DNA of 64,000 bases from Acidovorax sp. Leaf191 (GCF_001424425.1 NZ_LMPT01000019.1:791052-855051); one strand, 5' to 3'; positions 29,477 to 38,958 are shown, counted from the first letter of the stretch. Numbers and translations are program-made. Notes: generated by a model not told the origin, from the sequence alone.

Positions 29477-31234
29477 ATGCCTTTGATCCTGCAGCGCCTG
29501 CTGCTCTCCCCCGCGGCCCTGGGCGTTGCCCCCCGGCCTGGCGCTGCCGCCGCGCCCCGTGCCTTGCACCCTGCCTGGGTGGTGGTGTTCATCAGCGTCT
29601 GGCTGGCCGCGGCGTGCAATGTGCCGCTGTGGCGCGAAGTGGCCCAGTTGCCCGGCCATGGCAGCCTGCGCGGCTGGTTGTTTGCGGCGGCATTCTTCGT
29701 CATCGTGGCGGCGGGCAATGCAGCGCTGCTCAGCCTGCTGGCGTGGCGCCTCACGCTCAAGCCTGCCGCTGCGGTGCTGGTGGTCATGGCGGCCTTCGGC
29801 GCGTATTTCATGCTGGCCTACGGCATCACCATCGACGCGAGCATGCTGGTCAACGTGCTTCAGACCGACGCCCATGAGGCCGCCGACCTGCTCAGCTGGC
29901 GCATGGCCGGCACTGTGTTCGCGCTGCTGGCGCCGCCCCTGGTGTGGCTGTACCGCACGCCGGTGCGGCGCTTGAGCACGGTGCGGCAGGTGGCGCACAA
30001 CGGCGCGCTGCTGCTGGGTGCCATCGCCGTCATCGTGGTGTGCCTGCTGATGGTGTTCCAGGACTTTGCCTCCACCATGCGCAACCACACCAAGCTGCGC
30101 TACCTCATCAACCCGCTCAACACCGTGTATGCGCTGGGCAACATCGCCACCCGGCCCTTGCGCATCGACGGCAGCAAGCTGCTGCCGCTGGGCCGCGATG
30201 CGCAGCTGGGCGCGAGCTACGTGGGCCAGAAAGCACCGCCCCTGCTGGTGCTGGTGCTGGGCGAAACCGGCCGCAGCGGCAACTTCGGGCTCAACGGCTA
30301 CGAGCGCGACACCACCCCGCTGCTGTCGGCGCGCACCGACCTGGTCAGCGCGCGCAACGCCTGGTCCTGCGGCACCAGTACCGCAGCCTCCGTGCCGTGC
30401 ATGTTCTCGCACCTGGGGCGCACCGGCTACGAGGCGCGCGCCGCCAATTTCGAGAGCCTGATCGACGTGCTGCACCATGCCGGCCTGGCCGTGCTGTGGG
30501 TGGACAACCAGTCGGGCTGCAAGGGTGTGTGCGACCGGGTGAGCAACGACATCAATACCTCGTCCCTGAAAGACACCACGCTGTGCGCAACCCGCGGCGA
30601 ATGCCTGGACCGCATCATGCTCCAGGACCTGGACGCGCACATCGCTGCGCTGCCTGCAGAGCAGCGCCAACGCGGCACGGTGGTGGTGCTGCACCAGTTG
30701 GGCAGCCACGGCCCCGCGTACTCCAAGCGCTCCTCGCCCGAGCTCAAGAAGTTCTTGCCCGAATGCGCATCGACCGCGCTGCAGGAATGCGAACGCCAGC
30801 AGGTGGTGAACGCCTACGACAACAGCATCCGGGAGACGGATGTGTTCCTCGACTCGGTGCTGAAATGGCTTTCAACGCGCTCCGGGCAAGCGCAAGCAGC
30901 TATGATTTACGTAGCAGACCATGGGGAATCGCTGGGCGAGAACAATATCTACCTGCACGGCCTGCCCTACGCCATCGCGCCCGATGTGCAAAAGCACGTG
31001 CCCTGGGTGACCTGGCTGTCGCCTGCCATGCAGTCCCGCACCAGCCTGCCCACAGGCTGCCTGCAGCAGGACCTGGCGCAGCGGCGCATCACGCACGACA
31101 ACTACTTCCACTCGGTGCTGGGCCTGATGGATGTGAAGACGGGTGCCTACAACCAGGACCTGGACATGTTCACGACATGCCGGCAGAAAGCGCAGTCGGT
31201 GGCTGCTGCGGGTACCGCCGGCAGCCGGCCGTAG
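29477..31234 (+). CDS. eptA: Phosphoethanolamine-lipid A transferase (EptA/PmrC family)
   Basis: 585 residues. Five N-terminal membrane helices (~35-210) precede a periplasmic sulfatase-fold domain. The Thr nucleophile is residue 264 in LGETGRSGNFGLNGY (usually ETAR), and metal ligands are in DHGESLGE (~482) and HGLPY. Multiple Cys pairs (CGTSTAASVPC, GCKGVC) are typical disulfides. It adds phosphoethanolamine to lipid A. A full-length copy of the dispersed repeat (30862-30916) lies inside the coding sequence and ends at the DHGE motif without disturbing the frame. No regulator is adjacent. Confidence 0.95.
   Translation: MPLILQRLLLSPAALGVAPRPGAAAAPRALHPAWVVVFISVWLAAACNVPLWREVAQLPGHGSLRGWLFAAAFFVIVAAGNAALLSLLAWRLTLKPAAAVLVVMAAFGAYFMLAYGITIDASMLVNVLQTDAHEAADLLSWRMAGTVFALLAPPLVWLYRTPVRRLSTVRQVAHNGALLLGAIAVIVVCLLMVFQDFASTMRNHTKLRYLINPLNTVYALGNIATRPLRIDGSKLLPLGRDAQLGASYVGQKAPPLLVLVLGETGRSGNFGLNGYERDTTPLLSARTDLVSARNAWSCGTSTAASVPCMFSHLGRTGYEARAANFESLIDVLHHAGLAVLWVDNQSGCKGVCDRVSNDINTSSLKDTTLCATRGECLDRIMLQDLDAHIAALPAEQRQRGTVVVLHQLGSHGPAYSKRSSPELKKFLPECASTALQECERQQVVNAYDNSIRETDVFLDSVLKWLSTRSGQAQAAMIYVADHGESLGENNIYLHGLPYAIAPDVQKHVPWVTWLSPAMQSRTSLPTGCLQQDLAQRRITHDNYFHSVLGLMDVKTGAYNQDLDMFTTCRQKAQSVAAAGTAGSRP
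30862..30916 (+). repeat. Dispersed ~55-bp repeat, copy E, inside the eptA coding sequence
   Basis: GAAATGGC, GCGC, CAAGCGC, AGCAGCTAT and GTAGCA occur in the same order and nearly the same spacing (within 1 nt) as in copy A (9417-9473). It encodes about residues 463-480, ending right before the metal-binding DHGE. The frame stays open throughout. Confidence 0.6.
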
Positions 31235-31305
31235 GCTGCGCTCCGGCGGCGCCATCGGAATCGGTCGATGCCCAGGTTGCCGCAGCGCAGCCAGCGGGCC
31301 CAGGG

Positions 31306-31361
31306 TCGGGCTATCGGGCTGTCGGGCTGTCGGGCTGTCGGGCTGTCGGGCTGTCGGGCTC
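31306..31361. repeat. 8-bp tandem array, 7 units
   Basis: Seven consecutive units of TCGGGCT plus one base (G in the middle five units, A in the first, C in the last). It is non-coding. The unit is not a multiple of three, and copy number could vary by slippage. Confidence 0.9.
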
Positions 31362-31594
31362 GAAACGTAGCGCGCCTGCAGAGGGTCGAGTCCTCCAGCC
31401 GGCCAATACCGCCCCTCGCATCGACAGCCCGATCGTTGGCGCCACCGAACTGCACGACCTCGCCAGAATGGCGCACGCCACCCCCGATAGAGCCCACTTA
31501 GGTTGGGCCGCCGTGCGGTCGGGGCAAGCGGGTGGAAGGTCTGGAACGAGCCATTGCCGGCATCCCGGGACGGTCACCAGATCACCCATTGGAA

Positions 31595-31650
31595 TGAAAT
31601 TGGCCCCTGCCGCTGGTGTATAGAGCGCGAACAGCTATAAAAACAGGAGC
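31595..31650 (+). repeat. Dispersed ~55-bp repeat, copy C (degenerate)
   Basis: TGAAATTGGCCCCTGCCGCT, then TAGAGCGCGAACAGCTAT and AAAAACAGGAGC. It keeps the layout of copies A, B and D, but with several substitutions; the CAAGCGC block has become AGAGCGC. Confidence 0.6.
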
Positions 31651-31706
31651 ACGCGGGCGATCGCCGGACGCCGGCATTCGCGGCCCTGCGCCAACCCCCG
31701 GGGCTG

Positions 31707-33341
31707 TCAGCCAGGGGCCACCGCCGCGCCGCGTGCGGCATCCTGCTCGTCCAGCCATCCCTGGCGCAGCTCTGGCACCGACCGCGCGAGCAGCTCGAAG
31801 TAGGGGTGGTGCGGCCGTCGGTCGAAGTCGGCACGGGCCACCTGGTCCAGCTTGCAGCCGTGCTGCATCACGATGATCTCGTCGCACACGGCGCGCACCG
31901 TGTGCAGGTCGTGGCTGATGAACAGATAGGACACCCCCAGCTCGCGCCGCAGGTCGGCCATCAGGTCCAGCACGGCAGCCCCCACCACCGTGTCCAGCGC
32001 CGACGTCACCTCGTCGCACAGGATCAAATCGGGCTCGGCGGCCAGGGCGCGCGCCAGGTTGACCCGCTGCTTCTGGCCGCCCGACAGCCCGCCCGGCAAA
32101 CGCTGCGCCACCGAATGCGGCAGGCGCACCAGGTCGAGCAGCTCATGGATGCGGTGCTTGAGCGCATCGCCGTGCAAGCCTTGGTAGAACTGCAGCGGGC
32201 GCGCCAGGATGCGCTCGATGGTCTGCGACGGGTTCAGGGCGGTGTCGGCCATCTGGAACACGATCTGGATGCGCCGCAGTTCGTCCTTGCTGCGCTGGCG
32301 CAATTCGGGCTGGAGCTCGCGCTGGTGGAACAGCACGCTTCCCCGGCACGGTGCCATCAGCCCTGCGATGGCACGGGCGAGCGTGGTCTTGCCCGAGCCG
32401 GACTCGCCGATCACGCCGATGGCCTGGCCCCGGTGCAGCTGGAAGCTGATGTCCTTGAGCACCAGCGTGGCGGGCTGGCCTTGTGTATCCAGCGGGCCGT
32501 AGCCGGCCGACAGGCACCGCACATCGAGCAGCAGTTCGCCCTCGCCCTTGCAGTGCCCGGCCACGCGGGGTGCGGGCCGGGCGGCCGCCAGCAGGCTTTG
32601 CGTGTACGCGTGCGCAGGTGACTGCAGGATGCGCGCCGTGGTGTTCACCTCCTGCGTCTGCCCGCCGCGCAGCACCAGGATGTGGTCGGCCATTTGCGCC
32701 ACCACGGCCAGGTCGTGGCTCACGTAGACCGCGGTGGTCCGCCGCTCCCGCACCACACGGCGAAACGCGCGCAGCACCTCGATCTGGGTGGTCACATCCA
32801 GCGCGGTGGTGGGCTCGTCCAGGATGACCACCTCAGGGTCGGTGATGAGTGCCATGGCGGCCATCAGGCGCTGCAGCTGGCCGCCCGAAACCTGGTGCGG
32901 ATAGCGCTGGCCTATGGTGTCAGGGCTCGGCAGGGCCAGCTCCTTGAAAAGCTGCACGGCCTTGGCTTCGGCCTCGCCGCGGCGCAGGGTGCCGTGGATG
33001 CGGGTGGGCTCCACCACCTGGTCGAGAATGGTGCGCGACGGGTTGAACGACGCCGCGGCGCTCTGCGCGATGTACGACACGGTGCGCCCTCGCAGCGCCC
33101 TTTGGCCTGCAGGCGACAGGTGGAGCACATCGGTATCGCCGATGTGCACGCTGCCCCCCGCGATGGTGCAGCCGTACCGGGCATAGCCCATCAAGGCGAG
33201 CGCCGTGGTGGTCTTGCCCGAGCCGGACTCGCCGATCAGCGCCAGCACCTCGCCCGGCTCGATGGCAAAGCTGAGCCGGTCCACCAGCGTCTGGCCACCG
33301 GCGGTGATGTGCAGGTCCTTGACCACTACAGAAGCGCCCAT
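31707..33341 (-). CDS. ABC transporter ATPase, fused dipeptide/opine type (two domains)
   Basis: 544 residues with two full ATPase domains of the DppD/DppF type. First: Walker A GESGSGKTTT (~39), signature QVSGGQLQRL, Walker B VVILDEPTTALD. Second: Walker A GESGSGKTTL (~302), signature LSGGQKQRVNL, Walker B LILCDEVTSALD (Asp-Glu present). It energises the permeases encoded directly upstream (1-bp gap to the DppC-type gene). The fusion is common in proteobacterial opine and peptide transporters. Substrate inferred only from the island context. Confidence 0.94.
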   Translation of the reverse strand: MGASVVVKDLHITAGGQTLVDRLSFAIEPGEVLALIGESGSGKTTTALALMGYARYGCTIAGGSVHIGDTDVLHLSPAGQRALRGRTVSYIAQSAAASFNPSRTILDQVVEPTRIHGTLRRGEAEAKAVQLFKELALPSPDTIGQRYPHQVSGGQLQRLMAAMALITDPEVVILDEPTTALDVTTQIEVLRAFRRVVRERRTTAVYVSHDLAVVAQMADHILVLRGGQTQEVNTTARILQSPAHAYTQSLLAAARPAPRVAGHCKGEGELLLDVRCLSAGYGPLDTQGQPATLVLKDISFQLHRGQAIGVIGESGSGKTTLARAIAGLMAPCRGSVLFHQRELQPELRQRSKDELRRIQIVFQMADTALNPSQTIERILARPLQFYQGLHGDALKHRIHELLDLVRLPHSVAQRLPGGLSGGQKQRVNLARALAAEPDLILCDEVTSALDTVVGAAVLDLMADLRRELGVSYLFISHDLHTVRAVCDEIIVMQHGCKLDQVARADFDRRPHHPYFELLARSVPELRQGWLDEQDAARGAAVAPG

Positions 33342-33342
33342 G

Positions 33343-34230
33343 TCAGCACCTTCCCCGCGAACGGGCAGACCGGCCGGGCAGGTTGTCGATCACCAGGTTG
33401 ACGGCGATGGTCAGGCTGGCGATGGCCAGCGCCGGCGCGATCACCGACGCGCCCGCATCTGGCAGGGCGCCGATGTTCTCCCGCACCAGCGAGCCCCAGT
33501 CGGCGGCGGGCGGCTGAATGCCCAGCCCCAGAAAGCTCAGGCTGGCCAGCAGCAGCACCACATAGACGAAGCGCAGCCCCAGGTCGGCCAGCATGGGGCC
33601 CAGGATGTTGGGCAGTATCTCGCGCAGCATGATGTAGAGCGTGCCCTCGCCCCGCGCGCGGGCCACGGTGACATAGTCGAGCTCATTGATGTTGACGGCC
33701 AGCGACCGCGCGATGCGGTAGGCGCCCGGCACGTAGATGAGCGCAGCCGTGAACACCAGCATCCCGACCGAGGACCCGAACCCGGCCACCAGCACCAGCG
33801 CGAACATCTTGCTGGGGATGGACGTGAGCGTATCGAGCAGGCGGCTGAGCACGCTGTCCACTACCGTACCGCTGGCAGCTGCGAACAAGGCCAGCACTGT
33901 GCCCGTGGCGCTGGCCAGCAGCGTGGCGACCAGCGCCACACCCACGGTGTAGCGGGCCCCCTGCACCACGCGCACGAGCATATCCCGGCCCAGGTAGTCG
34001 GTGCCCAGCCAGTGGGTCGCGTTGATGGGGCCGTACACCACCGACGCCTGCAGGTCCACCAGATGGCGCGGCAGCAGCCAGGGGCCCGCCAGCGCGGCCA
34101 CCAGCCAGAACAGCAGGAGCAGCAGCCCCAGCGAGCCCGCCCAGCCGAAGCTGCCCAGCCGGCGCAGCAGCCCGTTGCGGTGGCGGTCGGCGGTGGCCTC
34201 GGGCGTGGCGGCGGGGGGACAGGTCTGCAT
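33343..34230 (-). CDS. ABC transporter permease, DppC-like
   Basis: 295 residues with about six membrane helices. Typical binding-protein-dependent transport motif: EAA-type loop LDYVTVARARGEGTLYIMLREI (residues 190 region, shown in part), and an N-terminal ~25-residue hydrophobic helix after a Pro/Arg-rich tail. Pairs with the DppB-like permease 24 bp upstream and the fused ATPase 1 bp downstream. Confidence 0.93.
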   Translation of the reverse strand: MQTCPPAATPEATADRHRNGLLRRLGSFGWAGSLGLLLLLFWLVAALAGPWLLPRHLVDLQASVVYGPINATHWLGTDYLGRDMLVRVVQGARYTVGVALVATLLASATGTVLALFAAASGTVVDSVLSRLLDTLTSIPSKMFALVLVAGFGSSVGMLVFTAALIYVPGAYRIARSLAVNINELDYVTVARARGEGTLYIMLREILPNILGPMLADLGLRFVYVVLLLASLSFLGLGIQPPAADWGSLVRENIGALPDAGASVIAPALAIASLTIAVNLVIDNLPGRSARSRGRC

Positions 34231-34254
34231 GGTGCGATCCTCGCTCGACAGGTT

Positions 34255-35211
34255 TCAGCGGTGGCGCAAGCGCGGGTTGGCGACGATGCCGCACACATCG
34301 GCCAGCGTGACCAGCAGCAGGTAGCCGGTGCAGAAGATCATGGAGCAGGTCTGCACCAGCGGCATGTCGCGCTGGGTCACGCCATCGACCATCAGCTTGG
34401 CAATGCCCGGGTAGTTGAAAATGGTCTCGATCACGATGACGCCGCCCAGCAGGTACGACAGCGACAGCGCCACCGCATTGGCGATCGGGCCCACCGCGTT
34501 GGGCAGCGCGTGGACCATCACCATGCGCAGCGACGATGCGCCCTTGAGCCGCACCATCTCGATGTAGGGCGCCTGCAGTTGGTCGATGACGGCCGCGCGG
34601 GTCATGCGCATCATCATGGCCACGATCACGCAGCACAGGCTGAGCACCGGCATGGCAAAAGCGCGCAGCAACTGCCCCACGGATTCGATATCGTTCACGT
34701 ACGACAGGGCGGGCAGCCAGCGCAGCTGCACGGCAAACACCAGCACCGCCAGCGTGGCCACCAGAAACTCAGGCACCGACACCACCGCCACGGACAGGTT
34801 GGAGGCAATCCGGTCCAGCCAGGACCCCCGCCACACGGCCGATGCAATGCCCAGCGCCAGCGCGATCGGCACGGAAAAAAGTGCGGTCACTGCCGCGAGC
34901 AGCAGCGAGTTGGGCAGCCTGCTGGCCACCAGGTCGCCCACGGGCATCTGGGTGGTGGCCGATTGCCCCAGGTCGCCGCGTACCACGCCCCACAGCCAAC
35001 GCAGGTAGCGCGCGGGCGCGGGCACATCAAGGCCCATCTGGGCGCGCAGCGCGGCCAGTGCGTCGGGCGTGGCGTCCTGACCGAGCTGCTCCTGCGCGGC
35101 ATCGCCCGGCAGCACCGCCGTGATCGCGAACACGATGACCGACACCGCCAGCAGCGACAGGATCGCGAGCAGCAGGCGCTTGGCCAACAGCGAAAGGATC
35201 ACATGGTTCAT
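34255..35211 (-). CDS. ABC transporter permease, DppB-like
   Basis: 318 residues with about six helices. Start ILSLLAKRLLLAILSLLAVS is the usual DppB first helix; the EAA-type loop follows around MVRLKGASSLRMVMVHALPN. Part of the operon SBP - DppB - DppC - fused ATPase. The typical Gly-Asp motif of the loop is present (GDAAQEQLGQDA region earlier). Confidence 0.93.
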   Translation of the reverse strand: MNHVILSLLAKRLLLAILSLLAVSVIVFAITAVLPGDAAQEQLGQDATPDALAALRAQMGLDVPAPARYLRWLWGVVRGDLGQSATTQMPVGDLVASRLPNSLLLAAVTALFSVPIALALGIASAVWRGSWLDRIASNLSVAVVSVPEFLVATLAVLVFAVQLRWLPALSYVNDIESVGQLLRAFAMPVLSLCCVIVAMMMRMTRAAVIDQLQAPYIEMVRLKGASSLRMVMVHALPNAVGPIANAVALSLSYLLGGVIVIETIFNYPGIAKLMVDGVTQRDMPLVQTCSMIFCTGYLLLVTLADVCGIVANPRLRHR

Positions 35212-35247
35212 GCGAAGGCTGGGATGACGATTGCCGGGCGCGGCGCC

Positions 35248-36867
35248 TCAGGCGTCGAGCCAGACGTGCTCGGCGAAAGAGTAGCCCATCAGCCCGCCCA
35301 AGGGAATCGGCGACAAACCCTTGAGCTTGCTGGAATGCCCGTCGATGCTGGCCAGGAACAGGGGAATGCCGATGCCCGCCTCGCCATGGATCATGGTCTG
35401 CATGTCGGCATACATCTGCTTGCGCCTGGCCAGATCGGTTTCGGCGCGCGATGCGAGCAGCAGCTGGTCGAACTGCGCGCTCTTCCAGCGCGATTCGTTC
35501 CAGGCCGCATCCGACTTGAAGAACTGAGTGAGGATGGTGTCGGCACTCGGACGGGGGTTGACGTTGCCGAACCCGACCGGGCTGTTGAGCCAGTGGTTGG
35601 ACCAGTAGCCGTCCGCCGGCATGCGCTTGATGTCGAGGTCGAGCCCGACGCGCTGGGCCGACTGCTGCAGCAGCAGCGCGATTTCGACCGAATACATGGC
35701 AGCAGGGGACACCACCACCGGGATCTTGCCCGTCACGCCGGACTTCTGCAGGTGGAACTTGGCCTTGTCCAGGTCGTACGCGCGCTGCGGCAGGCCTTTG
35801 AAGTGAAAGCGGTTGGTGGGGTCGATGGGCTGGTCGTTGCCCAGCACCGCGTAGTCCAGCGCGATCGTCTTCTTCATCTGCTCGCGGTCGAACAGGTATT
35901 TCATGCCGAGCGCGAAGTCGGGGCTCATGCCCGGCCCCACATCCTTGCGCATGATGAGGTCGGAGTACTGGCCCGACTGGGTGATGAAGACGGCGTAGCC
36001 GGGCGTGCCGCTCACGCGCGCCACCGCCCGCGGGTTGATCGAGGCCACCAGGTCCATGCCGCCCGACAGCAGCGCATTGACCCGCGCACTCTCGTCGCTG
36101 ATGCCCACGAACTCGATCTCGTCGAGGTAGGGCTTGCCGGGCTTCCAGTACGCATCGTTGCGCACCACCAGGGAGCGCACCCCCGGCTTGAACTCCTTGA
36201 GCTTGTAGGGGCCGGTGCCGATGCCCGCATTGAAGTCGGTCGTGCCGTCCTTGACGATGTGGAAATGGAAGGTCCCCAGGATGACCGGCAGGTCCGAATT
36301 CGGCGCCGACAGCACGATGGTGACTTCCTTCGGTCCGCTAGCGCGCACCGTCTCGATCTGCTCTGCCAGCACCTTGGCCTTGGAGGCCGTGGCCGGGTCC
36401 TTGTGGCGCTGGATGGAGAACACCACGTCGGCCGGCGTCAGCGCCTTGCCATCGTGGAACACCACGCCCTTGCGCAGGGCGAAAACCCAGGTCTTGGCGT
36501 CCTGCGAGGCAAAGGACTCGGCCAGGGCGGGCTGGGGCGTGAGCGAGCCATCCAGCGCCGTGAGCCCGTTGTACAGCATGGTCCCGCGCGAGTAGTCGGT
36601 CTGGTTCGACTGCTTGGCGGGGTCCAGGGTGTCGGTGGCCGCCGCCGTCGCCCCGGCCACACGGATGCGACCACCGCGCCTGGGTGTCTGCGCGTGCGCC
36701 GTCATGGCCAGCCCGGCGACGCTGCCGGCCACCGTGGCTTGCATGCCGCACGCCGCCAGCATGGTCAGCACATCGCGGCGCGAGGCGCCGCGTCGCAGCG
36801 CGTTCATCACGCGGAGGCTGTCACGGGAACCGACTAATTGCTCGAACAGTGGATGGTTGTCGCTCAT
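35248..36867 (-). CDS. Substrate-binding protein, SBP_bac_5 family, Tat-exported
   Basis: 539 residues. A twin-arginine type signal is visible near residues 30-60 (RRGASRRDVLTMLAACGMQA, then AHAQ), so export after folding is likely. Mature region follows the family pattern: LDPAKQSNQTDYSRGTMLYN, ALAESF, WVFALRKGVVFHDGKALTPA. Start at 36867 has CAGGAG 9 nt upstream; longer in-frame sequence upstream is not coding-like. It is the first gene of the transporter operon and supplies the specificity. The ligand is a peptide-, opine- or polyamine-like compound by family, not by proof. Confidence 0.94.
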   Translation of the reverse strand: MSDNHPLFEQLVGSRDSLRVMNALRRGASRRDVLTMLAACGMQATVAGSVAGLAMTAHAQTPRRGGRIRVAGATAAATDTLDPAKQSNQTDYSRGTMLYNGLTALDGSLTPQPALAESFASQDAKTWVFALRKGVVFHDGKALTPADVVFSIQRHKDPATASKAKVLAEQIETVRASGPKEVTIVLSAPNSDLPVILGTFHFHIVKDGTTDFNAGIGTGPYKLKEFKPGVRSLVVRNDAYWKPGKPYLDEIEFVGISDESARVNALLSGGMDLVASINPRAVARVSGTPGYAVFITQSGQYSDLIMRKDVGPGMSPDFALGMKYLFDREQMKKTIALDYAVLGNDQPIDPTNRFHFKGLPQRAYDLDKAKFHLQKSGVTGKIPVVVSPAAMYSVEIALLLQQSAQRVGLDLDIKRMPADGYWSNHWLNSPVGFGNVNPRPSADTILTQFFKSDAAWNESRWKSAQFDQLLLASRAETDLARRKQMYADMQTMIHGEAGIGIPLFLASIDGHSSKLKGLSPIPLGGLMGYSFAEHVWLDA

Positions 36868-36944
36868 GGTGCAGCTCCTGGTTGAAAAGCACGGGGGGAG
36901 TTGATCGAATGGAAAGCTTCGTCGCTGGCAGGTCGCCCTGGGCC

Positions 36945-38237
36945 TCAGGTCAGCCGGTCTTTCAGACGGTAGTACAGGCCCACGGCCGGCAGAAACCACG
37001 GCGGGCCGAAGTGGCCGGCAATGGCCGGCCAATCCCGGCCCTGCCACGGATTGGCACTGGCATTGCCGGCCATCACAGCGGCCATGCACTGGCCCATGTG
37101 CACGGACATCTGGGTGCCGTGGCCGCTGTAGCCCATGGAATAGAACAGGCCGTCGCGCTCACCCGCGTGGGGCAGACGGTCCCGCGTCATGTCCACCAGG
37201 CCACCCCAGCAATAGTCGATCCCCACAGGCCCCAGCTTGGGAAAGGTTTCGGCCAGCCCGGCCCGCAGGATCTCGCCGCTGGCGGCGTCCGACTGAGGGC
37301 TCGACACCGCAAAGCGGGCGCGCCCTCCGAAGACCAGCCGGTGGTCCGCGGTGAGACGGAAGTAATGGTGGATGTTGGCAATGGTCGTGTAGGTGCGGCG
37401 TGCGGCGAGCAGTGCGTTGGCGCGGTCGGCACCCAGGGGCTCGGTCACCACGATGAAGCTACCGATGGGAACGATGCGCCGCCGCAGCCAGCCGAAGCTG
37501 CCGTAGCCCCCGTGGCGCGATGCGCCCGTGGCCAGCAGCACCTGACCAGCCTTGACCACACCGTGGGCCGTGTGCAGCTTGTGCGTGCGCCCCTGCACCC
37601 GCTCCAGCCGGTCCACCAGCGCGCCGGTATGGATTTCGGCGCCCCTGCGCTGGGCGGCGCGCGCCAGTCCGAGCGCAAAGCGGCCCATGTGCATCTGCGC
37701 ACTGCGCTTGTACAGCAGCCCGCCGTGGAATCGATCGCTCTGCACCTCGCTGCGCACGCTGGCGGCACTGAGGACTTCCACGTCGGTGTCGACACCATCG
37801 TCCGCCAGCCGCTGCGCACTGCGGTGCAGCGCCTCCATCTGCTGGGGCCGCGTGGCGAGCTTGAGCTTGCCGTGGCGCAGGAAGTCGCAGTCGATCGACT
37901 CCTCCCGCACCAGCCTGGCGACGGTGTCCACGGCGTCGTCGTAGGCGTGGTACCAGGCCCGGGCCTGCTGCACGCCCACGCGCGCCGCAACATCGGCGTA
38001 GTCGACGGCCAGCCCGTTGTTGACATGCCCTCCGTTGCGGCCCGAGGCCTCCGGCGCGACCGTCGGGCCGGCTTCCAGCACGGCCACGGTGGCCCCCTTG
38101 CGGGCCAGCTCCAGCGCTGCGGACAAGCCCGTGAATCCGGCACCGACGATGGCCACATCCACCTGGGCGGGCAGGCTGCGCCGCGTCCCTGTCGGCCACA
38201 CGGGCAGGGCGTCGTTCCAGTAGGAGTCGAGCTTCAT
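36945..38237 (-). CDS. FAD-dependent amine oxidase, DAO/PuuB-like
   Basis: 430 residues. FAD fold VAIVGAGFTGLSAALELARK (~28-47), ARMxxGGHxN-type loop (GRNGGHVNNG), and a C-terminal YSMGYSGHGTQMSVHMGQ typical of gamma-glutamylputrescine oxidase and related enzymes. Such enzymes oxidise a primary or secondary amine to an imine/aldehyde with H2O2 release. It sits between the binding-protein gene and a HAD gene on one minus-strand unit, and an aldehyde dehydrogenase lies just beyond. Substrate unknown. Confidence 0.92.
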   Translation of the reverse strand: MKLDSYWNDALPVWPTGTRRSLPAQVDVAIVGAGFTGLSAALELARKGATVAVLEAGPTVAPEASGRNGGHVNNGLAVDYADVAARVGVQQARAWYHAYDDAVDTVARLVREESIDCDFLRHGKLKLATRPQQMEALHRSAQRLADDGVDTDVEVLSAASVRSEVQSDRFHGGLLYKRSAQMHMGRFALGLARAAQRRGAEIHTGALVDRLERVQGRTHKLHTAHGVVKAGQVLLATGASRHGGYGSFGWLRRRIVPIGSFIVVTEPLGADRANALLAARRTYTTIANIHHYFRLTADHRLVFGGRARFAVSSPQSDAASGEILRAGLAETFPKLGPVGIDYCWGGLVDMTRDRLPHAGERDGLFYSMGYSGHGTQMSVHMGQCMAAVMAGNASANPWQGRDWPAIAGHFGPPWFLPAVGLYYRLKDRLT

Positions 38238-38292
38238 ATCAGGCGGGGTGTCGTGGCGGCGATGGAAAAGCTCGGTGGCGGGGGGCGATGGC

Positions 38293-38958
38293 TCAGAGCC
38301 CGACCACGCTGGGCAGTCCGCCGATGTCCTGGATCTCGGTGTAGCGGTACGCGGGGTTGCCCGGGCCATGGCCGCGGTTGACGAACACCTTGTGGACGAT
38401 GCCGATGTCGTCGGCGGACATGAGGTCATAGCGCAGGCTGGACGAGACGTGCAGCACATCCTGCGGGTTGCAGCCCAGCGAGTCCAGCATGTACTCGAAG
38501 GCCTTGAGGCGCGGCTTGTAGGCCTGGGCCTGCTGGGCGGTGTACACCCGGTGGAACGGCGCGCCCAACATGGCGACGTTCTTCTGGATCTGATCGTCGG
38601 ATGCATTCGACAGGATCACGAGCGGAATCTCTTTGGCCACCTTGGCCAGGCCTGCGGGGACGTCGGCATGGGCGTCCCAGGTGGGGACGGCGTCATAAAT
38701 CTTCTGTCCGTCAGCGTCCAGGTACTGGATCTTCCACTTCTTGCACAGCCGGCGCACCGCATTCTTCAACACCACCTCATACGGCTGCCAGTCACCCAGC
38801 ACTTCGTCAAAGCGATAGGCGGTGAAGTCGGCAATGAACTGGTCCATGCGCTCGGCCGGAATCCGGTCGGCGAACAGTTCACGCGTCATTTCGCCCATGC
38901 GAAACCTCGTCAGCGTGCCGTAGCAGTCGAAAGTCACGTACTTGGGACGAAAAGTCAT
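38293..38958 (-). CDS. HAD family hydrolase, haloacid dehalogenase type II-like
   Basis: 221 residues. HAD motif I TFDCYGTL (catalytic Asp ~10), motif II LVILSNASDD, motif III Lys in AYKPRLKAFEYML and motif IV SADDIG. The length and motif spacing fit type II haloacid dehalogenase, but many relatives are phosphatases. Within the island it may remove a halide or phosphate from the imported compound or an intermediate. ATG at 38958 preferred; upstream in-frame residues lack a family match. Confidence 0.85.
   Translation of the reverse strand: MTFRPKYVTFDCYGTLTRFRMGEMTRELFADRIPAERMDQFIADFTAYRFDEVLGDWQPYEVVLKNAVRRLCKKWKIQYLDADGQKIYDAVPTWDAHADVPAGLAKVAKEIPLVILSNASDDQIQKNVAMLGAPFHRVYTAQQAQAYKPRLKAFEYMLDSLGCNPQDVLHVSSSLRYDLMSADDIGIVHKVFVNRGHGPGNPAYRYTEIQDIGGLPSVVGL

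Larger units (their letters stand above)
31235..31706. other. 472-bp spacer holding a tandem repeat and a dispersed repeat
   Basis: Lies between the convergent eptA and ABC-transporter ATPase genes. No credible coding sequence. It contains the 8-bp tandem array 31306-31361 and copy C of the dispersed repeat (31595-31650). The remainder shows nothing recognisable. Confidence 0.6.

Noticed and set aside
31306..31361. CRISPR-like array
   Set aside because: The unit is 8 bp with no spacers; no cas gene nearby. The 7-bp array at 48799-48826 is rejected on the same ground.
33205..36837. A plus-strand open frame of over 1200 codons opposite the ABC transporter genes
   Set aside because: Antisense to the clear ATPase, permeases and binding protein; composition dominated by His, Arg and Gln. 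High GC makes long antisense frames common here.
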